Shown: piece after piece, positions 7,635-14,594 of the stretch
Position numbering within the stretch: position 1 is the stretch's first letter
Layout: every line of letters begins with the position of its first letter
Origin: Chromatiales bacterium
GTDB lineage: Bacteria > Pseudomonadota > Gammaproteobacteria > Thiohalomonadales > Thiohalomonadaceae
Length of the DNA stretch: 39,262 nucleotides
Direction: 5' to 3'
Assembly (NCBI GenBank): GCA_003251535.1
Contig: QKFD01000083.1
Location: 1-39,262 of the forward strand
The notes under the pieces: model-generated
The model's input: only the letters and a program-made list of their open reading frames with translations
What the model was told of the DNA's origin: nothing
Database searches by the model: none
Made by a program: the position numbers and the translations under genes

Positions 7635-7666
7635 CCGTATCTCTCCTGATTATGGGTTTTTTCCAA

Positions 7667-7687
7667 GCCACGGTGACGGACCGTGGC
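7667..7687 (-). promoter_or_regulatory. 8-bp inverted repeat in the mbnA leader region
   Basis: The arms gccacggt (7667-7674) and accgtggc (7680-7687) are perfectly complementary with a 5-nt loop, 33 nt upstream of the mbnA start. On the minus strand the repeat is followed by an A tract, not a T tract, so it is not a terminator for emrB. It could be an operator or a 5' stem-loop in the mbn transcript. Confidence 0.5.
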
Positions 7688-7698
7688 GGGGCCCCTGT

Positions 7699-7715
7699 CT
7701 CAAGAAGCGTGCCAG
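7699..7715 (-). promoter_or_regulatory. Possible sigma-54-like promoter for the mbn operon
   Basis: On the minus strand the region reads TGGCACG, four bases, then TTGA. This matches the sigma-54 consensus TGGCACGnnnnTTGC except for the last base, which belongs to the important -12 dinucleotide. A start 12 nt further on would fall at about 7688, immediately before the leader stem-loop. I saw no convincing Fur box or sigma-70 hexamer pair in the same 205-nt gap. This is a single motif match and is tentative. Confidence 0.3.
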
Positions 7716-7839
7716 GCGCTGGAGGCGCTATTTACTGGGGTTGCGAATAGATCGGGGCGGGGTGGGGTGTGGCAAATCGCAGGCGGGGCGCGGCAAATGG
7801 CCCGGTGGGTGGGGGGGGCGATGGTGGTGGCGGGCGCCC

Positions 7840-9378
7840 CTACTCCGGGGCTGCGGCCACCTCCTCGCTCGGTCGGTGTGCGGTGGGGGCGCGCAGCAGT
7901 AGCAGTAGGGGGATGGCGGCGAGGGTGATCCACATCATGAAGCGGAACTCCTGTAGGTAGGCGAGCAGACTCGCTTGACGCTCCACGACACTGTTGAGGG
8001 TCACGAGGCCCGCTGTGGAGTGGATGTTGTAGATCCCCTGTTCCACCGCCTGACGCATGGCAAAACGCAGGGGGGTGAGGTAGCCGGCAAAGGCGGCATG
8101 GTTGGCCTGGATATTGTGGGCCAGCCCGGTGATGACCCAGGAGATGCCGATGCTGCTGCCGAGGTTGCGCATCAGGCTGTAGAGGGCGGTGCCCTCGTTG
8201 CGCAGCTGGGGTGGCAGGGTGGCGAAGCTGACGGTGGAGAGGGGGACAAAGAGAAAGCCGAGCCCCAACCCCTGGAGGATGCCGGTGTGGATGATCGTCA
8301 GGCCAGGGGTCTGATCGGTGAAGCCGCTCATCTGCCAGAGGGAGAGGGTGGTCAGGAGTAGGCCGAACAAGATCTGGTAGCGGGGATCGATCCGCCCCGC
8401 CAACCGACCAACGGTCAGCATAGCGAGCATGGTGCCGATGCCGCGGGGGGCCAGCAGCAGACCCACATCGATCACCGGATAGCCCATCAGCTGCTGCATG
8501 AATGGTGGTAGCAGCGCCATGGTGGCCAGCAGGATGACGCCGACCACAAAGATGAGCAGCAGCCCGACACTGAAGTTGCGATCACGGAAGAGCGCCGGCT
8601 CCAGAAACGGGCGCGGGTGGGTGGCCATGTGGACGAGAAATAGATAGAGGCCGAGGAGCGCCAACACCCCCTCCATAACCACCTCGCCGCTGGTGAACCA
8701 GTCGAGGGACTGGCCGCGGTCGAGCATCATCTGTAGGGCGCCGATGGCGATGCTGAGGAGGCTAAAACCCAGTAGGTCAAAACGGCGCTGCTGGGTGGGG
8801 CTCTCATGCAGATAGGTGGTCAGGCCAAACCAGGTGAGTAGGCCGATGGGGAGGTTGATGTAGAAGACCCAGCGCCAGTTGTAGTACTCCGTTAACCAGC
8901 CACCGAGGGAGGGGCCGAGGATGGGTCCCACCATCACCCCCATGCCCCACAGTGCCATGGCGCGGCCGTGTTGTTGGCGCGGATAGCTATCCAGCAGCAC
9001 CGCCTGGGAGAGGGGGACCAGACTGGCGCCAAACACCCCTTGCAGCAGACGGAACAGGACCATCTGGTTCAGGCTCTGGGCGGCGCCGCAGAGTATCGAG
9101 GCGAGGGTGAAGCCGACCACGGCGGCGATGAAGAGCCGCTTGCGGCCGAGACGCGCCGAGAGAAAGCCGGTGAGCGGCATGGCGATGGCCGCGGCGACGA
9201 TATAGGAAGTGAGCACCCAGGCGATCTGGTCCTGGGTGGCGGCCATGCTCCCCTGCATGTGGGGCAGGGCGACGTTGGCGATGGTGGTGTCGATCGCCTG
9301 CATGATGGTCGCCAGCATCACCGAGAGGGTGAGCATGAGGCGCCGGCTATCGGCAGGTGGAGGTGGTGGGTGTGGCAT
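7840..9378 (-). CDS. emrB: EmrB-type MFS multidrug efflux transporter (DHA2 family)
   Basis: This 512-residue membrane protein has the fourteen-helix layout of DHA2 drug/H+ antiporters. Visible hallmarks are MQAIDTTIANVALPHMQGSM in the first helix region, the motif-A-like GFLSARLGRKRLF, and the motif-C-like GVMVGPILGPSLGGWL. It starts 6 nt after emrA ends. With EmrA and an outer membrane TolC-like channel (none in the window) it should form a tripartite pump exporting hydrophobic toxic compounds, under control of the MarR regulator at the head of the operon. The C-terminus is short and hydrophilic. Confidence 0.93.
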   Translation of the reverse strand: MPHPPPPPADSRRLMLTLSVMLATIMQAIDTTIANVALPHMQGSMAATQDQIAWVLTSYIVAAAIAMPLTGFLSARLGRKRLFIAAVVGFTLASILCGAAQSLNQMVLFRLLQGVFGASLVPLSQAVLLDSYPRQQHGRAMALWGMGVMVGPILGPSLGGWLTEYYNWRWVFYINLPIGLLTWFGLTTYLHESPTQQRRFDLLGFSLLSIAIGALQMMLDRGQSLDWFTSGEVVMEGVLALLGLYLFLVHMATHPRPFLEPALFRDRNFSVGLLLIFVVGVILLATMALLPPFMQQLMGYPVIDVGLLLAPRGIGTMLAMLTVGRLAGRIDPRYQILFGLLLTTLSLWQMSGFTDQTPGLTIIHTGILQGLGLGFLFVPLSTVSFATLPPQLRNEGTALYSLMRNLGSSIGISWVITGLAHNIQANHAAFAGYLTPLRFAMRQAVEQGIYNIHSTAGLVTLNSVVERQASLLAYLQEFRFMMWITLAAIPLLLLLRAPTAHRPSEEVAAAPE

Positions 9379-9384
9379 GGCGGA

Positions 9385-10425
9385 TCAGAGCCAACTTCCC
9401 AGTCGGTGGTGCCGCTGGCCGGTGTCGATCTTCACCTCGGCACTGAAGCCGGCGCGCAGTCGCGGCAGGTCCGGGGTGAGGCGGAGGCGGATCCGTACCG
9501 GCAGCCGCTGGGCGATCTTCACCCAGTTACCGGTGGCGTTCTGCGCCGGGATGACCGAGAACTCGGCGCCGGTGGCCGGGCTTAGGCTCTCCACCTCGCC
9601 GCTGAACTGCACCCCTGGGTAGGTATCCACGGCGACCGCCACTCTCTGACCCGGTTGGACGTAGGTGAGATCGGTCTCTTGATAGTTGGCCTCCACCCAT
9701 AGGTCATCGTCGGCGACTAGGGCCAGCGCCGTGACCCCCGCGGCTAAATATTGGCCCGGTTGGGGCGGTTGGCTCACCGCGCCTGAGCGTGGTGCGCGGA
9801 TCTCGGTGCGTTGCAGATCCAGCTCTGCCTGCGCCCGCTCCGCCTCCGCTGAGAGGTAGGCGGGGTAGTGCTCCAGGGGGGCACTGGCACTACCTCCGAG
9901 GTTGGCGGCAATGCGCTGGAGATCCTCTTTGAGGCTGGCCAGCTGGTGGGCGGTCACCTCGGTCTCTTGGCGCGCCTGATCGATGGCGGCGCTGGAGACA
10001 AACTGTTTGGCCAGCAGATCCGCTTGGCGCCGCTGCTCCTTTTTGGCGTAGTCGAGGCGGACCTCGGTGAGGGCGATCTCCGCCTGCTTTTCGCGGTAGC
10101 TGGCCTGTAGGGCGGCAAACTCGGTCTTCGCCTGCTCCAGGTGGGCGGTGGCCCGATCCAGTGCCACCTGGAATGGCGCGGTGTCGAGCTTGAACAGTAT
10201 TTGACCGGCGCTCACCTGCTGATTCTCTTGGACCATCACCTGCGCCACGCTGCCGGCCAGTTGGGTGCTGATGGGGATGGTGGTGGCCTTGATGTAGGCG
10301 TTGTCGGTGGTGACGTAGCGGCCACCCAACAGATAGAGGGTGGCGGCCAGCACTATGGCCAACAGGGGCACCACCAACAGCAGGAGGCGCCGCAGGCGAG
10401 GGGTGGGCGATGGGGTGGGATCCAT
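9385..10425 (-). CDS. emrA: EmrA/HlyD-type membrane fusion protein
   Basis: The protein is 346 residues from the ATG at 10425; a TTG at 10434 overlapping the marR stop is an alternative start. It has one N-terminal transmembrane helix (LLLLVVPLLAIVLAATLYLL), then GGRYVTTDNAYIKATTIPISTQLAG, the standard HlyD/EmrA barrel entry, a lipoyl half-motif, a coiled-coil hairpin (about residues 85-200, rich in Ala, Gln, Glu and Lys) and the returning lipoyl and beta-barrel segments (EIRAPRSGAVSQ, LWVEANYQETDLTYVQPGQ). It bridges the EmrB pump to an outer membrane channel. Gene order marR-emrA-emrB matches the classical mprA-emrAB operon. Confidence 0.93.
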   Translation of the reverse strand: MDPTPSPTPRLRRLLLLVVPLLAIVLAATLYLLGGRYVTTDNAYIKATTIPISTQLAGSVAQVMVQENQQVSAGQILFKLDTAPFQVALDRATAHLEQAKTEFAALQASYREKQAEIALTEVRLDYAKKEQRRQADLLAKQFVSSAAIDQARQETEVTAHQLASLKEDLQRIAANLGGSASAPLEHYPAYLSAEAERAQAELDLQRTEIRAPRSGAVSQPPQPGQYLAAGVTALALVADDDLWVEANYQETDLTYVQPGQRVAVAVDTYPGVQFSGEVESLSPATGAEFSVIPAQNATGNWVKIAQRLPVRIRLRLTPDLPRLRAGFSAEVKIDTGQRHHRLGSWL

Positions 10426-10430
10426 GGCTG

Positions 10431-10862
10431 TCAACGACCTGTGAGGTTATCGCGCATCGCCTTGAGGACGGCGCGGAGGGTGTCGGCCTGCTGCGGATCG
10501 ACCCCCCGCAGGGCCACGGCGTAGTTGCGCTGGGCCGCCTGGCGGATCGCCTTCAGCTGTGGGGCGGCGGCGCGGGTGAGGTGGAGCTGGTAGGCGCGGC
10601 GGTCGTGGGGATCGGGCCGTCGCTCCACTAGGCCGCGCCCCTCCAGCTGATCGATCAGGCGGGTCAAGGTGATAGGTTGTATCTCCAGCAGATCGGCCAG
10701 TTCGCCCTGCCGAATCCCCTCGCTACGCGCCACATGGGCCAACGCCCGCGCTTGCGCCAGGGTGAGGCTGCCGCTCGCTTCCAACTGCTGCTGAAAGGCC
10801 CTGCGCATCAGACGGGAGACGTCAGCCAGTAGGAAACCGAGGGGGTCGTCTTGGGTCGGCAT
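10431..10862 (-). CDS. MarR-family transcriptional regulator of the emrAB operon
   Basis: This 143-residue protein has the MarR winged helix-turn-helix: LTLAQARALAHVARSEGIRQGELADLLEIQPITLTRLIDQLEGRGLVERRPDPHDRRAYQLHLT. The recognition helix (PITLTRLIDQLE) and the wing with the DxRxxxxxLT signature are both present. It is the first gene of the operon, reading into emrA with the stop at 10431-10433. A palindrome overlapping its -10 region suggests repression of its own operon, relieved by efflux substrates, as for MprA/EmrR in Escherichia coli. The inducer is unknown. Confidence 0.93.
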   Translation of the reverse strand: MPTQDDPLGFLLADVSRLMRRAFQQQLEASGSLTLAQARALAHVARSEGIRQGELADLLEIQPITLTRLIDQLEGRGLVERRPDPHDRRAYQLHLTRAAAPQLKAIRQAAQRNYAVALRGVDPQQADTLRAVLKAMRDNLTGR

Positions 10863-10880
10863 AGTGGATGGCTAGTGAAT

Positions 10881-10899
10881 TAGTAAGTATTGCTTACTA
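10881..10899. promoter_or_regulatory. MarR-type operator palindrome
   Basis: The sequence tagtaagtattgcttacta is a perfect 7-bp inverted repeat (tagtaag/cttacta) with a 5-bp centre. It overlaps the -10 hexamer of the marR-emrAB promoter and lies 18 nt upstream of the marR start, the usual place for an autorepressor site. Confidence 0.75.
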
Positions 10900-10925
10900 T
10901 AGACAGTACTCATTATTTGGTGCAA
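10896..10925 (-). promoter_or_regulatory. Sigma-70 promoter of marR-emrAB
   Basis: On the minus strand TTGCAC (10920-10925) is followed after 18 nt by TATAGT (10896-10901). Both hexamers are close to consensus, and the MarR-type palindrome overlaps the -10. Confidence 0.6.
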
Positions 10926-11238
10926 GCCTGGCTTGTGGGGGCGTGGTACCACCTGGGGGTCGGTGAGATGGGGCGGTGTGATGGCGATTCGAGATCGGTC
11001 AGTACCTCCGCCCTGGGGCGGTGGTGTGAGCACTGGGGGGCGTTGTCAGCCCTGGGATGGACTAAGGGGGGTCACAACGGGTAACAGACACACACCTGTT
11101 GAGTGGAGGTTTCTCGCATGAGATGGGCCGAGGTCAAATCTAACGCACCCTTGAGCAGGATAAGTTGGCCATCGCACCAGACGGCAAGCGCACGGGCAAG
11201 GATATATAGAAAGGCCTCGTATCTGAGCGATGTCGTGC
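10926..11238. other. Gene-poor stretch upstream of marR
   Basis: No recognisable gene is present. Short frames on the plus strand have no family resemblance and no convincing ribosome binding site. I see no RNA gene or strong hairpin. Confidence 0.4.
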
Positions 11239-11589
11239 CTACGGGGGGAACCCTTTGGCGTTCAGAAAGCGCTGTCTCAGGCGCTCTGAGTCGATCGCGT
11301 CTGCCCTATAACACTGGATCGGGAAGGCGATTATCTGCCAGCCGAAATGCTCCTCTATCCGCTGCGGTTCACACCCCTCAAGCATGAGTTGTGAGCTGAT
11401 CTCTGAGTTCACGTGCGCCGGGGTTGGCGAGGCCATGCCCCAGTAACGTAACGGGTTGGCTGCGACAACGGCGGAGGCGGTCAGCACCTTTATTTTGGGC
11501 GGTCGAGACATGGCAGGAGAGTGTTGGGTGGTGCGGTATTGGGGGGGATAGCGGGCGTCCTGGATGGGTATATCGCAGGGTCTAACCAT
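11239..11589 (-). CDS. Hypothetical protein (116 aa), uncertain
   Basis: The ATG at 11589 has AGGTGAG upstream at suitable spacing, giving 116 residues; an internal Met at 11511 would give 90. The C-terminal half (SQLMLEGCEPQRIEEHFGWQ and following) looks protein-like, with a mixed hydrophobic and charged pattern, whereas the first 26 residues do not. I recognise no family. It is a single gene in a gene-poor stretch, with lower GC than its neighbours, and could be a remnant of a transferred gene. Confidence 0.3.
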   Translation of the reverse strand: MVRPCDIPIQDARYPPQYRTTQHSPAMSRPPKIKVLTASAVVAANPLRYWGMASPTPAHVNSEISSQLMLEGCEPQRIEEHFGWQIIAFPIQCYRADAIDSERLRQRFLNAKGFPP

Positions 11590-11853
11590 CTACAACTCAC
11601 CTATAGGAAATCCCCCTTTCTATGGCGATAACTAGGGATTTTATAAGGGTAAAATGCGGCGGAGATAGGGAAGGTCTCTAGTGCATCGATACAGTGATCT
11701 CACCCTCTCTTTCCAGAGGCCACTCTCGCCTCGGCAGGTTGTTTTTACCCCATGTGTTGGGGGCGCCGCACGCCCTTGGCGCGCAGGGGATAGTGGTGTG
11801 CCCGGCTAGCGGCGGTCCGGATCGGGAGGCCCTATAGAACGCCTATTGCACCG
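11590..11853. other. Intergenic stretch upstream of the tetR promoter
   Basis: No gene seen. The stretch is partly AT-rich (11600-11660) compared with the surrounding DNA and probably holds the control region of the uncertain minus-strand gene. Confidence 0.4.
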
Positions 11854-11883
11854 TTGACAACGCCGTCTTGAAGTGGCTAAGGT
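11854..11883 (+). promoter_or_regulatory. Putative sigma-70 promoter of the tetR-family gene
   Basis: A perfect -35 TTGACA (11854-11859) is followed after 18 nt by TAAGGT (11878-11883), a weak -10. An inverted repeat aagtgg (11871-11876)/ccactt (11888-11893) spans the -10 and may be an operator. Confidence 0.45.
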
Positions 11884-11920
11884 GGCTCCACTTAAATAGA
11901 CGAACTTGTCGGTTTATCTG

Positions 11921-12523
11921 ATGCGAGAGTACTCGGCCAAGGCGATGGTCACTCGGGAGCGTATCCTTGAGGCCGCCAATGAACTGTTCTATGCGGGGGG
12001 GTTTAACGCCACCGGCGTGGATCGCATCATCGCCGCGGCGGGGGTCACCAAGGGTAATTTCTTCTACCACTTCAAAAACAAGGAAGAGCTGGCGACTGCC
12101 GTTTTGGATTGGCACCGTGATCTGGCCCTAGCAGAGCTGGATGTAGCCAACCTAGTGAGCCAGCCCGCAGCCGGGGAGGCGCTCATGACCCTGCTGCGGC
12201 GGATGGCCAAGCGGATGTTGGGGGGAGAGCTGTGCCCTGTGCGTGGCTGTTTTTTTGGCAACTTTGCGTTAGAGCTGGCGGTAGGGAGTGAGCCGGTACG
12301 GCGTAAGGTGTTGGAGATCTTCGATCACTTTCGCTCCCTATTGCGGCAGCTTATTGAGCGTGCCCAGGCGGCGGGGGAGGTGCGCTCAGAACTCGATCCA
12401 GAGCGGACTGCGGGGCTGATTTTGGGGCTGATGGAGGGGGCGGTGCTACTGGATAAGGCAAGTCAGGCCCCGCGGGAGGTCAACTCGGCTATCGACTTCA
12501 TAGCCAGCTATCTGGGGCTGTGA
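11921..12523 (+). CDS. TetR/AcrR-family transcriptional regulator
   Basis: The protein has 200 residues from the ATG at 11921; a TTG at 11906 and an ATG at 11945 are other possible starts. The N-terminal helix-turn-helix is typical: RERILEAANELFYAGGFNATGVDRIIAAAGVTKGNFFYHFKNKEELATAVL. The C-terminal domain, with CPVRGCFFGNFALELA and the conserved ending GLILGLMEGAVLLDK, resembles the NemR/AcuR group, which respond to electrophiles and acrylate-like compounds. A near-perfect palindrome lies 20 nt after the stop codon, upstream of the next genes, so it probably represses that plus-strand group. The ligand is unknown. Confidence 0.92.
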   Translation: MREYSAKAMVTRERILEAANELFYAGGFNATGVDRIIAAAGVTKGNFFYHFKNKEELATAVLDWHRDLALAELDVANLVSQPAAGEALMTLLRRMAKRMLGGELCPVRGCFFGNFALELAVGSEPVRRKVLEIFDHFRSLLRQLIERAQAAGEVRSELDPERTAGLILGLMEGAVLLDKASQAPREVNSAIDFIASYLGL

Positions 12524-12542
12524 TTTTTTTTCATCTATTTAT

Positions 12543-12560
12543 AAACGGACTAGTCTGTTT
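12543..12560. promoter_or_regulatory. TetR-type operator palindrome
   Basis: The sequence aaacggactagtctgttt is an 18-bp palindrome with one mismatched pair. Its form, with GAC/GTC half-sites, is typical of TetR-family operators. It sits between the tetR-family gene and the next ribosome binding site. Confidence 0.6.
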
Positions 12561-12580
12561 TGTATGAGGAGATCGCTACC

Positions 12581-12820
12581 ATGAACTCGATCGCTGTCGC
12601 CAAAAGAGAGGGGGACCTACCGGTGTTTACTGGCGCCGGTAGCGTCCTGGCCATGGGGGTGTCGATGCACTCCCCCTTCTGGGGGGGAAGTGCGGTGAGG
12701 CAGAGTATTTGTTTGGCCGGTAAGGGGATAAAACAGCACCCATTGGTACCTTCAACCCCCGAGAGACGCGGGGTGATGGGGATCTCCAAGCCTCATCGGC
12801 TGGCGGGGGGGTGCATATGA
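12581..12820 (+). CDS. Small hypothetical protein or truncated gene (79 aa)
   Basis: The ATG at 12581 has an AGGAG ribosome binding site 9 nt upstream and lies directly after the operator palindrome, so translation probably begins here. The first 15 residues (MNSIAVAKREGDLPV) look like a normal protein start, but the remainder matches nothing I recognise. The frame stops within a messy stretch that continues to 12932. It may be the surviving 5' end of a once larger regulated gene. Confidence 0.4.
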   Translation: MNSIAVAKREGDLPVFTGAGSVLAMGVSMHSPFWGGSAVRQSICLAGKGIKQHPLVPSTPERRGVMGISKPHRLAGGCI

Positions 12821-12932
12821 GGCGCCTCCATGCGGCAAGAGAGAGAGACTGCCCCATTGGGGGAGCTGCGGGCCGTCGCCCTATCGCTCGTGGGGCGTTC
12901 CGCTATCGCTCTATAGATATGGGGGTGGGGCG

Positions 12933-13370
12933 ATGAGCGGTCCCAACCTCTACGCCAGCGGGCTCGCGGTGGGTGGATGCCTCATGCTCATGATCGGGAT
13001 CGGCCATCTCTTCTTGCCGACCTGGGGATATGACCCGGCACTGGTGGCCAGCCTGGGGGCGCCGCTGGCGGATCACTTCTACTACCTCGCTACCTACGCC
13101 CTCTGTGCCTTTTTCCTCACCCAGGGGGGTCTCTCCCTCTGGTTGGCCTGGCGGCCCCCTTCCCGCACTGGGCTGGCGGTGGCCACTGCCTTAGCGATCT
13201 GGTGGTGGGGGCGGCTCTATCTGGAGGGGCGCTATCCCGTGGTGGTGGCGCTATTTGGCATCGAGCGGCCGACCTCGCTCCTCACGGTGGTCATCGGCCT
13301 GGCAGCGTTGGCCTACTCGGCCACCGTGGGGGCCGGTGTCCGCTTGTGGCGGCAGGGGGTTGCCCTGTGA
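12933..13370 (+). CDS. Four-helix integral membrane protein of unknown function
   Basis: The protein has 145 residues, with four hydrophobic segments at about 9-29, 48-70, 78-96 and 112-135 and little outside the membrane. The GIGHLFLPTWGYD and YYLATYALCAFFL segments suggest a small DoxX-like or related membrane protein, but I cannot name a family. The ATG is preceded by GGGGTGGGG. Its stop overlaps by 4 nt (GTGA) with the start of the interrupted peroxiredoxin-like gene, so the two were probably made together. Context with TusA and a thioredoxin-fold protein hints at redox or sulfur chemistry. Confidence 0.7.
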   Translation: MSGPNLYASGLAVGGCLMLMIGIGHLFLPTWGYDPALVASLGAPLADHFYYLATYALCAFFLTQGGLSLWLAWRPPSRTGLAVATALAIWWWGRLYLEGRYPVVVALFGIERPTSLLTVVIGLAALAYSATVGAGVRLWRQGVAL

Positions 13371-13924
13371 GCCGCCTAGTCTCTGCCATGGTGGCTCCGG
13401 AGTTTGCTGTTGCCGATGTCTTCGGTGTGCCGGTAAGGCTTGCCGACTATCGTGGCCAGCGCTTGCTGCTCTCTTTCTATCGCTACGCCTCTTGCCCTCT
13501 GTGCAATCTGCGGGTGCATGAGCTGCTGCAACACCATGCCGAGTGGTAGGCGCGAGGGCTGCATCTAATCGCCATCTTTGAATCTCCAGCGGAGCAGATC
13601 CATCGCTATCTGGATCGGCACGCGGTCCCTTTTCCCATCGTTCCTGATCCCCAGCGTCAGCTCTATCGTGCCTACGGTGTGCAGCCCTCCTGGGCCGGCT
13701 TTCTGCGCGCCTGGACGCGCCACTTGCCCATGGTGTTTGAGGCGGTGGTACGCAAGCGGTTCTTGCCAGGGAGTATGGAGGGGGATTGGGCCATGGTCCC
13801 CGCGGATTTTCTCATTGGCCCGGATCTACGGATCGCCGAGGCCTTTTACGGCCACCACATCGGTGATCACCTGCCCATCTCCCGCATAGAGCGGTTTCTC
13901 GATCGGACGACTGCATCCTCTTGA
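13367..13924 (+). pseudogene. Peroxiredoxin-like (AhpC/TSA) gene interrupted by one in-frame TAG
   Basis: From the GTG at 13367 the frame runs 185 residues to the TGA at 13922-13924, with a single internal stop, TAG at 13547-13549 (codon 61). Both halves are clearly one protein: VAPEFAVADVFGVPVRLADYRGQRLLLSFYRYASCPLCNLRVHEL before the stop, and GLHLIAIFESPAEQIHRYL, PFPIVPDPQRQLYRAYGV after it, as in AhpC/TSA-fold proteins with an SCPLC active-site region. A single C-to-T change from CAG (Gln) would explain the stop. It is either a recent pseudogene, a sequencing error, or read through; nothing else in the gene is decayed. Confidence 0.85.
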
Positions 13925-13958
13925 CCACCCAGCAACAGCAACGTAACAGGAGAGCCCC

Positions 13959-14186
13959 ATGATCATCAGCAGAGAGCTTGATACCCGTGGCATGACCTGC
14001 CCATTGCCCATCCTTAAGACCAAGAAGATGATGACGGAACTCGGTAGCGGTGAGCTGCTCAAAGTGCTCTCCAGCGATCCGGGATCAGTCAAAGACATGG
14101 AGGCCTTCTGCCGCCAGACCGGCACCGAGTTGGTGGAGTCTCAGCAAGGGGGAGAGGCCTACAGCTTTATTCTGCGTAAGGTGTAG
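13959..14186 (+). CDS. TusA/YedF-family sulfur-carrier-like protein
   Basis: This 75-residue protein has the defining TusA fold signature: LDTRGMTCPLPILKTKKMM, with the CPxP motif (Cys at about residue 14) that carries a persulfide in TusA. It continues with GELLKVLSSDPGSVKDMEAFCRQTGTELVE and ends at YSFILRKV, full length for the family. The ATG has an AGGAG site upstream. Such proteins pass sulfur in tRNA thiolation, molybdenum cofactor assembly or sulfur oxidation; here the company is a broken thioredoxin-fold gene and an EthD protein, so an accessory sulfur-relay role is possible. Confidence 0.92.
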   Translation: MIISRELDTRGMTCPLPILKTKKMMTELGSGELLKVLSSDPGSVKDMEAFCRQTGTELVESQQGGEAYSFILRKV

Positions 14187-14204
14187 ACCCCGCCCGATCA
14201 TCCT

Positions 14205-14238
14205 GCTCCGGCCGATACCCTTTGGGATCGGCCGGGGC
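14205..14238 (+). repeat. Hairpin between tusA-like and EthD genes
   Basis: The stem gctccggccgat/atcggccggggc pairs over 12 bp (one G-U), then continues with ccc/ggg after a bulged A around a ttt loop. No T tract follows, so it may be an RNA-stabilising or weakly terminating element rather than a full terminator. Confidence 0.5.
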
Positions 14239-14255
14239 TCATTAAGGGAGTACGC

Positions 14256-14594
14256 ATGATTAAGATCAGCATCCTCTACCCCAATCGTGAGGGTAGCCGT
14301 TTCGATATGGAGTACTACCTGAATGTCCATATGCCCCTCTCCATCGAATGCCTCTCTCCAGCCGCCGGGTTTGTCGGCGTCACGGTGGAGCAGGGGGTGA
14401 GTGGCGCAGAGCCCGGCTCTTCGCCGGCCTACATCGCCATGTGCGACTATCTCTTCGACTCCCTTGACGACTTCATGGCTGCCTTCTTGCCCCATGCCGA
14501 GCGGCTGCAAGGGGACATACCCCGTTATACCGATCTGACTCCGGTGATTCAGGTGAATGAGATCAAGATTCAGCGTTGGGTCGGCAGCGATTGA
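14256..14594 (+). CDS. EthD-domain protein
   Basis: This 112-residue protein has the features of the small EthD family of dimeric ferredoxin-like proteins: MIKISILYPNREGSRFDMEYYLNVHMPLS at the start, with the conserved YY...HMPL, a central YIAMCDYLFDSLDDFMAAF, and a C-terminal strand DLTPVIQVNEIKIQRW. The ATG has a GGGAG site 6-7 nt upstream. EthD proteins occur with various oxidative pathways, but their biochemical role is mostly unknown. It is probably the last gene of the TetR-linked group. Confidence 0.9.
   Translation: MIKISILYPNREGSRFDMEYYLNVHMPLSIECLSPAAGFVGVTVEQGVSGAEPGSSPAYIAMCDYLFDSLDDFMAAFLPHAERLQGDIPRYTDLTPVIQVNEIKIQRWVGSD

Noticed and set aside
7468-7671. 67-residue minus-strand frame overlapping mbnA
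   Set aside because: It lies in another frame over the precursor, has no ribosome binding site and no protein-like pattern; the 31-aa frame has both a good site and a family match.
7655-7687. Rho-independent terminator for emrB
   Set aside because: The stem is followed by an A tract on the minus strand instead of a T tract, and on the plus strand there is no gene to terminate.
13547-13549. TAG read as pyrrolysine
   Set aside because: No pyl genes are in the window, the codon fits a one-base change from CAG, and nothing in this region of the fold suggests a special residue. It stays open only as a genome-level check.
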